Source: Granulosicoccus antarcticus IMCC3135
Lineage (GTDB): Bacteria; Pseudomonadota; Gammaproteobacteria; Granulosicoccales; Granulosicoccaceae
NCBI RefSeq assembly: GCF_002215215.1
Contig: NZ_CP018632.1
Span: 4,894,501 to 4,958,500, forward strand
DNA: 64,000 bases
Direction: 5' to 3'
Shown: positions 1 through 8,233 of the stretch, piece by piece
How positions within the stretch are numbered: the first letter of the stretch is position 1
How the letters are laid out: each line of letters opens with the position of its first letter
Notes under the pieces: generated by a model
The model's database searches: none
What the model saw: the letters and a program-made list of their open reading frames with translations, nothing else
Told to the model about the DNA's origin: nothing
Made by a program: the position numbers and the translations under genes

Positions 1-711
1 ACTGTCAACCGGCTCCATCCCCGTCACCGCGTAATACAACACAGCTCCCAAGGCATAGATATCCGTCCAGGGTCCTTGCTGCTGATCGTCGCCCTCGCTG
101 TATTGCTCCAGCGGCGCATAACCGGCGGAAACCAATGCCGTCAGGGTATTGGGGCCAGTAACACTGGCGCTACGTGCTGATCCGAAATCCAGCAGCACAG
201 GCGTACCGTCGGTGCGCACAAGAATATTCGCAGGTTTGATATCACGGTGAATGAAGCCATGCTTGTGAACTTCGGACAGCCCCTTTGATATCGGCACAAA
301 CAACTGCTTCAACGCCCCTTCATCGGCGTTCTCCGGATTCTTCAGGTGTACACGAAGGTCTTGCCCTTCCTCGAACTCCATGACGATATAGGCAGTGTCA
401 TTGAGTTCGAAAACCGACATGACTCGCACGATATTCGGATGTTTGAAGCGCACCATGTTGCGCGCCTCAGTGATGAAGCGCTGCACACCCTGATTGGCCC
501 TCTCCTGCAGATCCAGAGTCGCAGACTCGGTATCGTCCGTGCTGGTAGGTATCAGTACACGGTATTCCTTGATCGCCACCAGGTGGTCAAGGTTGGTGTC
601 TGTGGCCAAATAGATGACACCGAAACCCCCACGCCCAAGGATTCGCTCAATGCGATACCAATTAAGCATCTCTCCTTGACGGAGCGATCGATAGGGGGCG
701 CTGGCTTCCAT
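1..711 (-). CDS. Ser/Thr protein kinase, N-terminal part (runs off the window)
   Basis: The reverse strand reads open from an ATG at 711 to the window edge (237 residues), giving a Hanks-type kinase domain. Visible elements are the glycine loop GRGGFGVIY (about 26-34), the ATP-binding lysine in VAIKEY (48), an alpha-C glutamate in FITEARN (83), the catalytic loop HRDIKPAN (155-162), DFGSAR (175-180) and an APLEQY activation-segment end (199-204). All key catalytic residues are present, so it should be an active kinase. The C-terminal part, where a membrane segment or sensor domain would sit, lies outside. It diverges from the GAPDH gene across about 180 bp. Substrates cannot be inferred. Confidence 0.9.
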   Translation of the reverse strand, partial: MEASAPYRSLRQGEMLNWYRIERILGRGGFGVIYLATDTNLDHLVAIKEYRVLIPTSTDDTESATLDLQERANQGVQRFITEARNMVRFKHPNIVRVMSVFELNDTAYIVMEFEEGQDLRVHLKNPENADEGALKQLFVPISKGLSEVHKHGFIHRDIKPANILVRTDGTPVLLDFGSARSASVTGPNTLTALVSAGYAPLEQYSEGDDQQQGPWTDIYALGAVLYYAVTGMEPVDS

Positions 712-802
712 CTAACGCGGCAACTGACCGTTTATAGTTCGTATGAATGGTACGCGATTCATGTCACAGGTTCACAACTCATGAAATTTAAATAACCGAA
801 TA

Positions 803-822
803 ATGACTATTTTACTAGTCAT
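803..822. other. 7-bp inverted repeat in the kinase/gap intergenic region
   Basis: ATGACTA (803-809) and TAGTCAT (816-822) form a perfect inverted repeat with a 6-base AT-rich spacer. It lies between the divergent kinase and GAPDH starts. It could be a regulator site or a small hairpin; no regulator can be assigned. Confidence 0.3.
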
Positions 823-895
823 GGACCTCTTGCCGCTAAGATCCACGTCCGATAGCTAACTATATTTTCCATCCACCTTTCAAAGGACGTATTTT

Positions 896-2344
896 GTGAC
901 CGTATCTACAGCGCATCTGAACACGTATATCGAAGAACAAGGCTTGGCCGAACAGATGATCCCATCGGTGGGTTCCCTCTATCGCAATCGCGGTGTCATT
1001 GTTACGGTATTTGGTCGCAAACTGATGAATGGGTCAACCATTGACATCATCAAAGCCCACCAGCAGGCACTGCAGGTCGTTGGCGAGAAAGTGACGTTGT
1101 TGGAAACCAGTGCGGTGCTGAACGTGCTTACCGCTGTTCAGCCAGGCAGTTCACGCATCGATATCGGCAAGCTGGCTTTCGGCGCACGTCAGGCTGGGCT
1201 GGTAGATGAGCCGGCCGCATTACTCAACTACGTGAAAGAGGCACTGCAGGACATTCCCGATGCCTCATCCGTACTTGAAGAACCTCGCGATGTCGTGCTT
1301 TATGGCTTTGGCCGTATCGGTCGTATCCTGGCACGACTGCTGATCGAACGCACGACATCCAACAACCCTCTGCGGTTGCGGGCCATTGTCGTTCGAGGCG
1401 GCCGCGAAGGCGATTTGCGCAAACGTGCCAGCCTGCTGCGTCGTGACTCCATTCACGGCCCATTCAACGGACATGTGTCGGTTGATGAGGAGAATAGCGC
1501 CATCATTGCGAACGGCAATTTCATCAAGGTGATCTATGCCAATCAGCCCGAAGATATCGATTACACCGCCTATGACATTCACGATGCCCTGATTGTCGAC
1601 AACACCGGTGTGTTCAAGGATGAGGCCGCTCTGAGCCGACATCTGGTCCCCAAGGGCGCCCGCAAGGTCCTGCTCACCGCCCCTGCCAGCGGTGCGATCA
1701 AGAATATCGTCTACGGCGTGAATCACGACATGATTGAGGACGATGACATGATTGTCTGTGCAGCAAGCTGTACGACCAATGCCATCACACCGGTCCTGAA
1801 GATCATCAATGACCGATTCGGCGTCATCAATGGCCATGTGGAAACCGTACATTCCTACACCAATGACCAGAATCTGATCGACAACTACCACTCGGCAGAT
1901 CGTCGTGGTCGCAGTGCTCCGCTCAATATGGTACTAACCTCAACCGGTGCGGCCAAGGCTGTGTCCAAGGCCCTGCCGGAACTGGAAGGCAAACTGACGG
2001 GTAATGCCATTCGTGTGCCGACGCCCAATGTTTCCATGGCCGTGTGCAACCTGAACCTGGAAAAGGCAACCAACCGGGAAGAATTGAACGACTACGTCCG
2101 TGAAATTGCCTACAACTCTGCGCTGAGTCAGCAGGTCAGCTACTCGTATAGCACCGAGGTGGTGTCAACCGATTTTGTCGGCACGCCAGAGCCTGCCATA
2201 TTCGATTCCGTTGCAACTATCGTAGACGGCAATCGCTGTGTGCTGTACGTCTGGTATGACAACGAGTTTGGCTACAGCACGCAGGTACTGCGCGTCATGC
2301 AACACATGGTAGGCCTGCATATCCAGAACGTTCCGGCCATCTGA
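896..2344 (+). CDS. gap: Glyceraldehyde-3-phosphate dehydrogenase, long form
   Basis: NAD(P)-dependent oxidation of glyceraldehyde 3-phosphate to 1,3-bisphosphoglycerate, in the cytoplasm. At 482 residues it is about 150 longer than classical GapA because of an N-terminal extension (residues 1-130), as in the long GAPDH-like proteins of pseudomonads and vibrios. The Rossmann motif GFGRIGR is at 137-143, the catalytic motif CAASCTTN at 288-295 (nucleophile Cys292) and the base His319 in HSYTND. The start is GTG, preceded by AAAGGACG. It is monocistronic, with a hairpin after the stop. The family is certain; whether it acts in glycolysis or gluconeogenesis is not readable here. Confidence 0.93.
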   Translation: MTVSTAHLNTYIEEQGLAEQMIPSVGSLYRNRGVIVTVFGRKLMNGSTIDIIKAHQQALQVVGEKVTLLETSAVLNVLTAVQPGSSRIDIGKLAFGARQAGLVDEPAALLNYVKEALQDIPDASSVLEEPRDVVLYGFGRIGRILARLLIERTTSNNPLRLRAIVVRGGREGDLRKRASLLRRDSIHGPFNGHVSVDEENSAIIANGNFIKVIYANQPEDIDYTAYDIHDALIVDNTGVFKDEAALSRHLVPKGARKVLLTAPASGAIKNIVYGVNHDMIEDDDMIVCAASCTTNAITPVLKIINDRFGVINGHVETVHSYTNDQNLIDNYHSADRRGRSAPLNMVLTSTGAAKAVSKALPELEGKLTGNAIRVPTPNVSMAVCNLNLEKATNREELNDYVREIAYNSALSQQVSYSYSTEVVSTDFVGTPEPAIFDSVATIVDGNRCVLYVWYDNEFGYSTQVLRVMQHMVGLHIQNVPAI

Positions 2345-2356
2345 GACAAGTCGTCT

Positions 2357-2379
2357 GACCCTGCCCGCGCGGCAGGGTC
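2357..2379. terminator. Hairpin between convergent gap and DUF4159 genes
   Basis: A 9-bp perfect stem GACCCTGCC/GGCAGGGTC with a 5-base loop starts 12 bases after the gap stop. It sits between convergent genes and probably serves both; it has no strong T-run on either side. Confidence 0.5.
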
Positions 2380-2388
2380 AACGGATAA

Positions 2389-3396
2389 TCAGTGCGTCAT
2401 GCCGTACATGACGTAGTTGACCCCGAGACGGTAGGCCGTGGCGGTATACAGAGCGCTGTATTCTTCCATGTCGGCATGCTCCCAGGCATCACCCAGATCC
2501 ATGTTCCAGTTGATGATCGCCATGATCCGGCCATCATCATCCATTACGCCGCGCCATCGCGGTTGTTGCCTGGAGGCATTGCTTTCGTTGACGGCTGACG
2601 ATTTCATGATTGGCAGTTCCCAGGTCTCTCCGGGGTTCAGACATAACGCTCGCAGCCCGGGTATCTGGATGAATTCGTCGATGGCAAAATGCACATTGAA
2701 GATTTCATGGCTCGGTGGGATATCCACAATGGAGCGATCGGGAAAGACTTGCCGCATCCAGCCTTCGAATTCTTCCCATTGATAGGATCCGTGAAAATCG
2801 TCCACCAGCAGGAACCCGCCTCGCAGCAGGTACTCACGCAGGGTATCGGCCTCGGGCTGGCTGAAAGAGGCAAAGCCTGCCTCCACCACATACAGCATCG
2901 GATAATCGTAGATCCGATCGTCAAGCAGTGAAATGGACTGACTGTCTGTGTTGGTATCAAGCCGCGTCAAGCGCTTGAGTGCCGCGATAAAGTGCGGCTC
3001 TGATTCTGAACAATCAGCCTGCCAGTGTGGATAACCAATGCGATCACCCAGATTCTCGATGGCAGCCTGATTATCTGAAAAAATGAGTCGGGAGAACGTG
3101 AACTCCTGATCCGCAGGTGCATTGAGCGCCGACGGGCAATCGGGCCGCTGCGGGGTGGTACAGATTGCCAGCTCTGCCAGAGAGGGAGTACTGAACAATA
3201 CCGCGGCAATCGCCGTTGCACCACATCGGACACACCACTGTTTGAACGTAACGATTGCCACTGTTTTCAAGCTGCTCCTGCTATCACGGTCACGACCAAG
3301 GATCGATGTCATTCTGCAAGACAGACGCCACAATGTCAGCAAGCCCCAACGATCTCTACTGTATCTGCATGGAGACTTGGTCCTGCCAGACGGCAT
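2389..3396 (-). CDS. DUF4159 domain protein
   Basis: A 335-residue protein whose C-terminal two thirds match the DUF4159 pattern: YDYPMLYVVEAG, then LREYLLRGGFLLVDDFHG and a conserved WEEF. These features fit the glutamine-amidotransferase-like fold of that family, whose function is unknown. A hydrophobic stretch at about residues 57-72 ending in SLAELA looks like a signal peptide or membrane anchor. The ATG at 3396 has a strong GGAGGA site (3402-3407), which favours the long form; an internal ATG at 3312 would give a more conventional signal peptide. DUF4159 genes often sit in MoxR/BatA-type operons; this one stands alone. Confidence 0.75.
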   Translation of the reverse strand: MPSGRTKSPCRYSRDRWGLLTLWRLSCRMTSILGRDRDSRSSLKTVAIVTFKQWCVRCGATAIAAVLFSTPSLAELAICTTPQRPDCPSALNAPADQEFTFSRLIFSDNQAAIENLGDRIGYPHWQADCSESEPHFIAALKRLTRLDTNTDSQSISLLDDRIYDYPMLYVVEAGFASFSQPEADTLREYLLRGGFLLVDDFHGSYQWEEFEGWMRQVFPDRSIVDIPPSHEIFNVHFAIDEFIQIPGLRALCLNPGETWELPIMKSSAVNESNASRQQPRWRGVMDDDGRIMAIINWNMDLGDAWEHADMEEYSALYTATAYRLGVNYVMYGMTH

Positions 3397-3601
3397 AACG
3401 TTCCTCCAAAAACGCAGACAGAGCTAGATCCTAGACCATTTTAGCCACACGATGGAACGATGCTCTGGCAGCGGCGTACCTGAATGAGTTAGATATCACT
3501 GAAAAAACGGCATTCACCCTGCTCGTTTCATACTCAGAGCATGCAGTCCGGTAGAAACGCGCAGGACCCCACAAGAGGCCCTGCCTGAAGTTTGGGGTTC
3601 T

Positions 3602-4387
3602 TCAGTCGAATTGAACGGCACCAGGGCCAGGTGTTGCCCCCGGAGGGCATTTGCCCAGAATGATCATGCCCAGCACCTCATCACGCGTCACATCACTGAC
3701 CGGAGCAGTTCCGACCATCTGACCGTTCTTCATGACGGCAACACGATCTGCCAGATCGAAAACATCCTCGATATCGTGGCTGATCAGAAAGATACTGATG
3801 CCATCCTTCTTGAGCTGTTTGATCAACTCTCCGACCTGAGCGGTTTCCTGTGGGCCCAGAGCCGCGGTCGGCTCATCCATGATCAGTATCTGCGCATTGA
3901 ACAGAATGGCCCGTGCAATAGCCACCGACTGACGCTGACCACCAGACAAGGCCTTGACCGGCTCCTTGAATCGTTGAAAGCGTGGGTTCAGCCGTCCCAT
4001 CACCTCACGGGCATGGGCCTCCATGGCCACATCATCCAACGTGCCCCAGGCTGTGCGCAACTCGCGTCCCAGATAAAGGTTGGCCGCCGTATCAACGTTA
4101 TCTGCCAATGCCAGTGTCTGGTAGATAGTCTCGATGCCCAAAGCTTTGGCATCTCGTGGATTGCTGATCGTGGCGTTCTCACCGCGAACGCGAATGGTGC
4201 CGCTATCGCGCTTGTAGGCTCCCGACAACAATTTGATGAAGGTGGATTTGCCGGCACCGTTGTGACCTAGCAAAGCCACCACTTCCCCCTTGTGTAAATC
4301 CAGGGAGGCATGATCGACAGCGTGAATGCCGCCGAAGGCGATCGAGCAATCCTGCATCTCGACGACCTTGGTAGAAGATGTTTCCAT
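3602..4387 (-). CDS. xylG: Xylose/ribose-type ABC transporter ATPase, single domain
   Basis: ATP-hydrolysing subunit of the sugar importer encoded with the two genes upstream. It has Walker [10 protein letters not shown] (41-49), the Q-loop near 90, signature LSGGQRQ (147-153), Walker B ILIMDEP and the switch His in LISHD. At 261 residues it holds one ABC domain, whereas E. coli XylG and RbsA are about 500-residue tandem proteins; it resembles the FrcA-type short ATPases and presumably works as a homodimer. It is third in the minus-strand order xylF-xylH-xylG, 27 bases after xylH. The specificity is inferred from xylF and xylB. Confidence 0.85.
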   Translation of the reverse strand: METSSTKVVEMQDCSIAFGGIHAVDHASLDLHKGEVVALLGHNGAGKSTFIKLLSGAYKRDSGTIRVRGENATISNPRDAKALGIETIYQTLALADNVDTAANLYLGRELRTAWGTLDDVAMEAHAREVMGRLNPRFQRFKEPVKALSGGQRQSVAIARAILFNAQILIMDEPTAALGPQETAQVGELIKQLKKDGISIFLISHDIEDVFDLADRVAVMKNGQMVGTAPVSDVTRDEVLGMIILGKCPPGATPGPGAVQFD

Positions 4388-4414
4388 ATTATGTATTTTC
4401 TCTGCTGCGCGCCG

Positions 4415-5731
4415 CTAGATGGAACGTCTGCGATAGAGGCCGTCAAGCCAGACAGCAAGTACCAGCACGATACCTACCACGACATTCTGGAACGGTGCAT
4501 CCACTCCCAGCAACACCATGCCGCTTTGCAGCGACTGCATGACCACGGCACCGAGCATGGCGCCTAGAATAGTGCCCACACCACCTCCCAGAGAGGTGCC
4601 GCCGATAACCGCAGCGGCGATAACCAGAAGCTCATCCAGCGTGCCCTGCGCGTTGGTAGATGCGTTCAATCGAGCGGTCGAGATAGCGCCTGCGATGGCG
4701 CACAGTATCCCCATGAGAATGAAGATCTTCATGGTGACCCATTTTGTATTGATCCCCGCCAGCTCTGCCGCTTCCGGATTGCCACCCATGGCAAAAACAT
4801 AGCGGCCGAAGCGCGTACGGGTCGCAATGAAGGTCATCACAACGCCGACGCAAACGGCAATGACCACCGGGATAGCAATACCGTGAGCGATGAACAGACC
4901 ACCATCAGGCAGTTCAATATTGTTGCTCTGTGCGTAACGGCGCACGATGCCCTTGGGCCAGGGGTAGCTGTTGGCAACAGATACAGCCCCTAGTACCGCT
5001 CCACAGCTCACCACAGCCAATGTCAATTCAGCCCATACCGGACGCAGTGGAAAGTTGAAACGCTGGCGATTAAGACGTCCCTGAAACAGCATTGCTATAA
5101 TGCCAACGCAGGCAATAGCCGCCACAACCCAGCTCCAGAAAGCACCAATCGAGCCGTACGGACCACCGCCCATCAAACGGAAAGTGGTGTCCATGGGGGC
5201 GACTGTCTGTCCCGAGGTGACCCACCAGGCAGCACCGCGCCACACCAGCAATCCGCCGAGCGTCACGATGAAGGCAGGCACTGCCAGATAGGCAATGACA
5301 TAACCATGTAGCGCGCCAATCAATGCACCAAGAGCAATACCGATGAACAGTGTGAACACCCAGATCCAGCCACTTCCGGTGCCAAAAATATCAGACAGAA
5401 AGGTTGTTTGCGACACGCCCATCACCATCGCCACGAACCCCAATATGGAGCCGACCGACAAATCAATATGCCGGGTCACGATGATCAACACCATGCCGGT
5501 CGACATGATTGCTACCGAGGAGGTCTGAACCGAGAGGTTCCAGAGGTTGCGTGGTGTCAGAAAGCGACCATCTGACAGCAAATGAAAAGCCAGCCATATC
5601 AGCAGCAAGGCTCCAAGCATGCCAAGCATGCGGGTATCAACTTCTGTCGCCCGGAGGAATTTGACCAGGAGAGAAGCTTCACTTTGCCTGGCACCTTGCG
5701 CCTCGGCTGGGGGCGAATTTTTTCCGCTCAT
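4415..5731 (-). CDS. xylH: D-xylose ABC transporter permease
   Basis: An inner-membrane permease of the BPD_transp_2 family (XylH/RbsC/FrcC). It has 438 residues with roughly ten hydrophobic segments, the first at about 35-55. Family hallmarks are the HIDLSVGSILGF region in the N-terminal half and GNPEAAELAGIN followed by GGTSLGGGVGT near the C-terminus. It is longer than E. coli XylH (393), with a charged N-terminal extension and an extra loop mid-protein. It lies between the binding protein and the ATPase; a stem-loop separates it from xylF and may lower its expression relative to xylF. Confidence 0.9.
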   Translation of the reverse strand: MSGKNSPPAEAQGARQSEASLLVKFLRATEVDTRMLGMLGALLLIWLAFHLLSDGRFLTPRNLWNLSVQTSSVAIMSTGMVLIIVTRHIDLSVGSILGFVAMVMGVSQTTFLSDIFGTGSGWIWVFTLFIGIALGALIGALHGYVIAYLAVPAFIVTLGGLLVWRGAAWWVTSGQTVAPMDTTFRLMGGGPYGSIGAFWSWVVAAIACVGIIAMLFQGRLNRQRFNFPLRPVWAELTLAVVSCGAVLGAVSVANSYPWPKGIVRRYAQSNNIELPDGGLFIAHGIAIPVVIAVCVGVVMTFIATRTRFGRYVFAMGGNPEAAELAGINTKWVTMKIFILMGILCAIAGAISTARLNASTNAQGTLDELLVIAAAVIGGTSLGGGVGTILGAMLGAVVMQSLQSGMVLLGVDAPFQNVVVGIVLVLAVWLDGLYRRRSI

Positions 5732-5782
5732 GAAATATTCAAAGGTTGGTGAGTTGTTAGGAGAAGGGACAAAAATTCAGAA

Positions 5783-5811
5783 GGTGGCAACACAAAGCCT
5801 GTGTTGCCACC
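5783..5811 (-). terminator. Strong stem-loop between xylF and xylH
   Basis: An 11-bp perfect inverted repeat (GGTGGCAACAC / GTGTTGCCACC, 7-base loop) lies 28 bases after the xylF stop. Read on the minus strand it is followed by TTCTGAATTTTTG, so it resembles a partial terminator or mRNA stabiliser that would favour xylF over xylHG. Confidence 0.6.
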
Positions 5812-5838
5812 ATCACACTATCCGCATTCAAGCGTTCA

Positions 5839-6876
5839 TTACTGACAGGCAGCTACAGAATCGGCAGCACCTTCACACAACTTGTCCTTTTCTATCCAGC
5901 CCGCGTCAACAACGACGTTCAGGTTCTCCTGAGTCACAGCAACCGGGGCCAGAAACACCGCATTCAGGCTCACACCGTTTGGACCACCGGCCCATTCGAC
6001 AACATCGGGTGCCTCGGTTGGCGCAGCGCCGTCAGCCATCATGGTGGCAATCTGAGCAGCGCCCTTGCCCAACTCACGAGCATCTTTCCAGACCGAAACC
6101 GTCTGAGTACCACGAGCAACACGATTCAGAGCCGCATGGTCACCATCCTGGCCTGAAACAGGAACTGCACCGTCCAGACCCTGAGCTGCCAGTGCTGCAA
6201 CCACACCACCCGCAGTACCGTCGTTGGATGCGACAACTGCATCAACTTCATTGTCGTTGGCGGTCAGAATCTGCTCCATGTTGCGCTGCGCGTTTTCTGG
6301 CTTCCAGGCGTCGGTATAGGCTTCACCCACGTTGATGATGCGACCTGCATCAATCGATTCCTGCAGAATTTCCATTTGCCCACCGAACAGGAAATCAGCA
6401 TTTGGATCAGAGGACGAACCCTTGATGAAGGCGTAGTTGCCTTCCGGCATGGCGGCCAGTACTGCCCGTGCCTGCATACGCCCTACTTCGACATTGTCGA
6501 AGGTGATGTAGAAGGCATCCTTGTTTTCGATCAGACGATCGTAACCAACAACAGGAATACCTTCAGCGACAGCCTGCTCGACTGCTGGCCCAATGGCACC
6601 AGAATCCTGTGCCAGGATGATCAGAGCATCAGCACCTTGCGAAATCAGTGCTTCCACATCAGACAACTGCTTGGCAGCTGAGGCTTGTGCATCGGCTGAT
6701 ATGTAAGTGTCACCGTTCGCTTCAATGACTTCCTTGATAGCAGCTTCATCAGTCTTCCAGCGCTCTTCCTGAAAATTCGACCAGGAAACGCCTATTGTTT
6801 TGCCTTCTGCCAGTACCGGTCCTGCCAGAATGGCAGATACAGTCGCAGCGACTATGAGGGCTCCAGTTTTTTTCAT
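5839..6876 (-). CDS. xylF: D-xylose-binding periplasmic protein
   Basis: Periplasmic substrate-binding protein that delivers D-xylose to XylHG. 345 residues from the ATG at 6876, with a clear signal peptide (KKTG, hydrophobic core, cleavage after VLAEG). The mature chain follows the XylF pattern: IGVSWSNFQEERWKTDE, then FYITFDNVEVGRMQA, AVVASNDGTAGGVV and VSGQDGDHAALN, matching E. coli XylF segments such as SFDNEKVGELQA, VVASNDATAGG and SGQDAD. An open frame extends upstream to 7173 but would remove the signal peptide and run through the promoter region. It is the first gene of the operon. Confidence 0.92.
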   Translation of the reverse strand: MKKTGALIVAATVSAILAGPVLAEGKTIGVSWSNFQEERWKTDEAAIKEVIEANGDTYISADAQASAAKQLSDVEALISQGADALIILAQDSGAIGPAVEQAVAEGIPVVGYDRLIENKDAFYITFDNVEVGRMQARAVLAAMPEGNYAFIKGSSSDPNADFLFGGQMEILQESIDAGRIINVGEAYTDAWKPENAQRNMEQILTANDNEVDAVVASNDGTAGGVVAALAAQGLDGAVPVSGQDGDHAALNRVARGTQTVSVWKDARELGKGAAQIATMMADGAAPTEAPDVVEWAGGPNGVSLNAVFLAPVAVTQENLNVVVDAGWIEKDKLCEGAADSVAACQ

Positions 6877-6903
6877 GCTAACTCCAAGTGGTAAGGTCGT
6901 CGT

Positions 6904-6927
6904 ATTTATTTCACGACTGGAATAAAT
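6904..6927. promoter_or_regulatory. Candidate XylR operator between xylF and the ROK regulator
   Basis: The inverted repeat ATTTATT (6904-6910) / AATAAAT (6921-6927) with a 10-base centre lies in the 124-bp divergent region, 28 bases upstream of xylF. Its AT-rich arms are compatible with a ROK-repressor operator. The regulator assignment is inferred from position only. Confidence 0.45.
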
Positions 6928-7000
6928 AGTGACTTCACCGGCCAAATGTGTCAAGTTGTTTTTGACAAGAACACACAACAACCACAACTCCAGAGAACAA

Positions 7001-8233
7001 ATGCAGCCGTCTTCCCTTATTCGCAGTGACGATCTGCGCAATGAAAACCGGCGACGCCTGCTCGACACCTTGCGTGCCGAAGGGCCTTGTGCACCTGCGC
7101 GGGTGCGCGCTCTGACAGGACTTAGTGCAGCCTCCATATCCATGCTCAGCTCCCAGATGGTCGAACAGGGCATTCTTCTCAGCGAACGTTATCCAACGCA
7201 TCTGGATAAGAATCTGCGTGGCCGACCTCGTTCACAGTTATCACTCAACCCGGCTGCCGGCCATGTACTGACGATCGCACTGACCATCGACCGTATAAGG
7301 ATCCGCCTGGTGGACTACGCGGGCAAGATCTGCGCTACTCGGGAGCAATACCTGGAGACGCGAATACTGGATGCTAGCCAGCTGTTAGCAGTCCTGTGTG
7401 AAAACATTGACGAGTTGCTCTCACGTCACGATGCAATGCGGCTGCGTCACATCGGTGTCGGTTTTCAGGGCCAGACCGAGCATGCCACCGGCGCTCTGCT
7501 CTGGTCGCCGATAATCCGTGATCACAACATCCCACTGGGTGCAATGTTGCGCCAGCGTTATGCGGTGAGTATCAGTGTGAATAACGATTGCCGGCTAATC
7601 GCCCAGGCACTGAGCCGCAGTCAGGCAGAGGTGTTGGGCAAAACCTTTGCCACGGTTCTGTTTTCCCACGGTGTCGGACTTGGCTTGTACCTCAACGGCC
7701 AACCTTTTGCAGGGACACGCTCCTCGGCCATGGAGATCGGCCACTTGCGCTACAAATCCGGTGGCGCACTGTGCCGTTGCGGCAGACGCGGCTGTATTGA
7801 AGCCTACGCTGCCGACTATGGTATCGAACGGTTGGCAAAGGCTCAGCCTATCGATCAGGAACCTGCTGGTCGCGTTACCGAGGCGAGCATGGACTTGCTG
7901 ATCGCCGCCGCTCAGGCTGGCGAACAGACAACAGTCGAGGCTTTTGTTACCGCCGGCAAAGCGGTTGGTGAAGGACTGGTCAATCTTTTCACCCTGTTTG
8001 ACCCCATGCCCGTTGCACTGGTAGGTCATAACGATGAGGCCTTCGATTTGATGCGTACCGGCATTCACGCCATACTCGATTCGCACCTGCCCGACGGCCC
8101 TGAAGCATCCGAACTTCTGCATCGCTTCGCTCAGGATGACCCCCTGCTCAGCCAGGGCCTGATAGACAATAGCCTCAACCAGGTCGATCGATTATTCGCT
8201 GACCAGAAAACCGATATTGATCTGACCGGATGA
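7001..8233 (+). CDS. xylR: ROK-family xylose repressor (XylR-like)
   Basis: A 410-residue transcription factor: an N-terminal winged helix-turn-helix (VRALTGLSAASISMLSSQM, about 33-51) followed by a ROK sugar-kinase-like domain with the zinc motif CRCGRRGCIEAYA. This is the architecture of NagC/Mlc and Gram-positive XylR repressors. The ATG at 7001 is preferred: it leaves the divergent promoter free and starts just before the HTH; an upstream start at 6929 is open. Its stop overlaps the next gene as ATGA (8230-8233). Divergence from xylF and co-transcription with xylB support xylose control. Confidence 0.8.
   Translation: MQPSSLIRSDDLRNENRRRLLDTLRAEGPCAPARVRALTGLSAASISMLSSQMVEQGILLSERYPTHLDKNLRGRPRSQLSLNPAAGHVLTIALTIDRIRIRLVDYAGKICATREQYLETRILDASQLLAVLCENIDELLSRHDAMRLRHIGVGFQGQTEHATGALLWSPIIRDHNIPLGAMLRQRYAVSISVNNDCRLIAQALSRSQAEVLGKTFATVLFSHGVGLGLYLNGQPFAGTRSSAMEIGHLRYKSGGALCRCGRRGCIEAYAADYGIERLAKAQPIDQEPAGRVTEASMDLLIAAAQAGEQTTVEAFVTAGKAVGEGLVNLFTLFDPMPVALVGHNDEAFDLMRTGIHAILDSHLPDGPEASELLHRFAQDDPLLSQGLIDNSLNQVDRLFADQKTDIDLTG

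Noticed and set aside
1265-1891. Long minus-strand open frame opposite gap (208 codons)
   Set aside because: It lies entirely within the GAPDH coding region, has no recognisable domain and no ribosome-binding site; it is a mirror of the real codons.
3397-3601. Possible small gene between the DUF4159 and xylG genes
   Set aside because: No open frame with a start, ribosome-binding site or recognisable peptide was seen.
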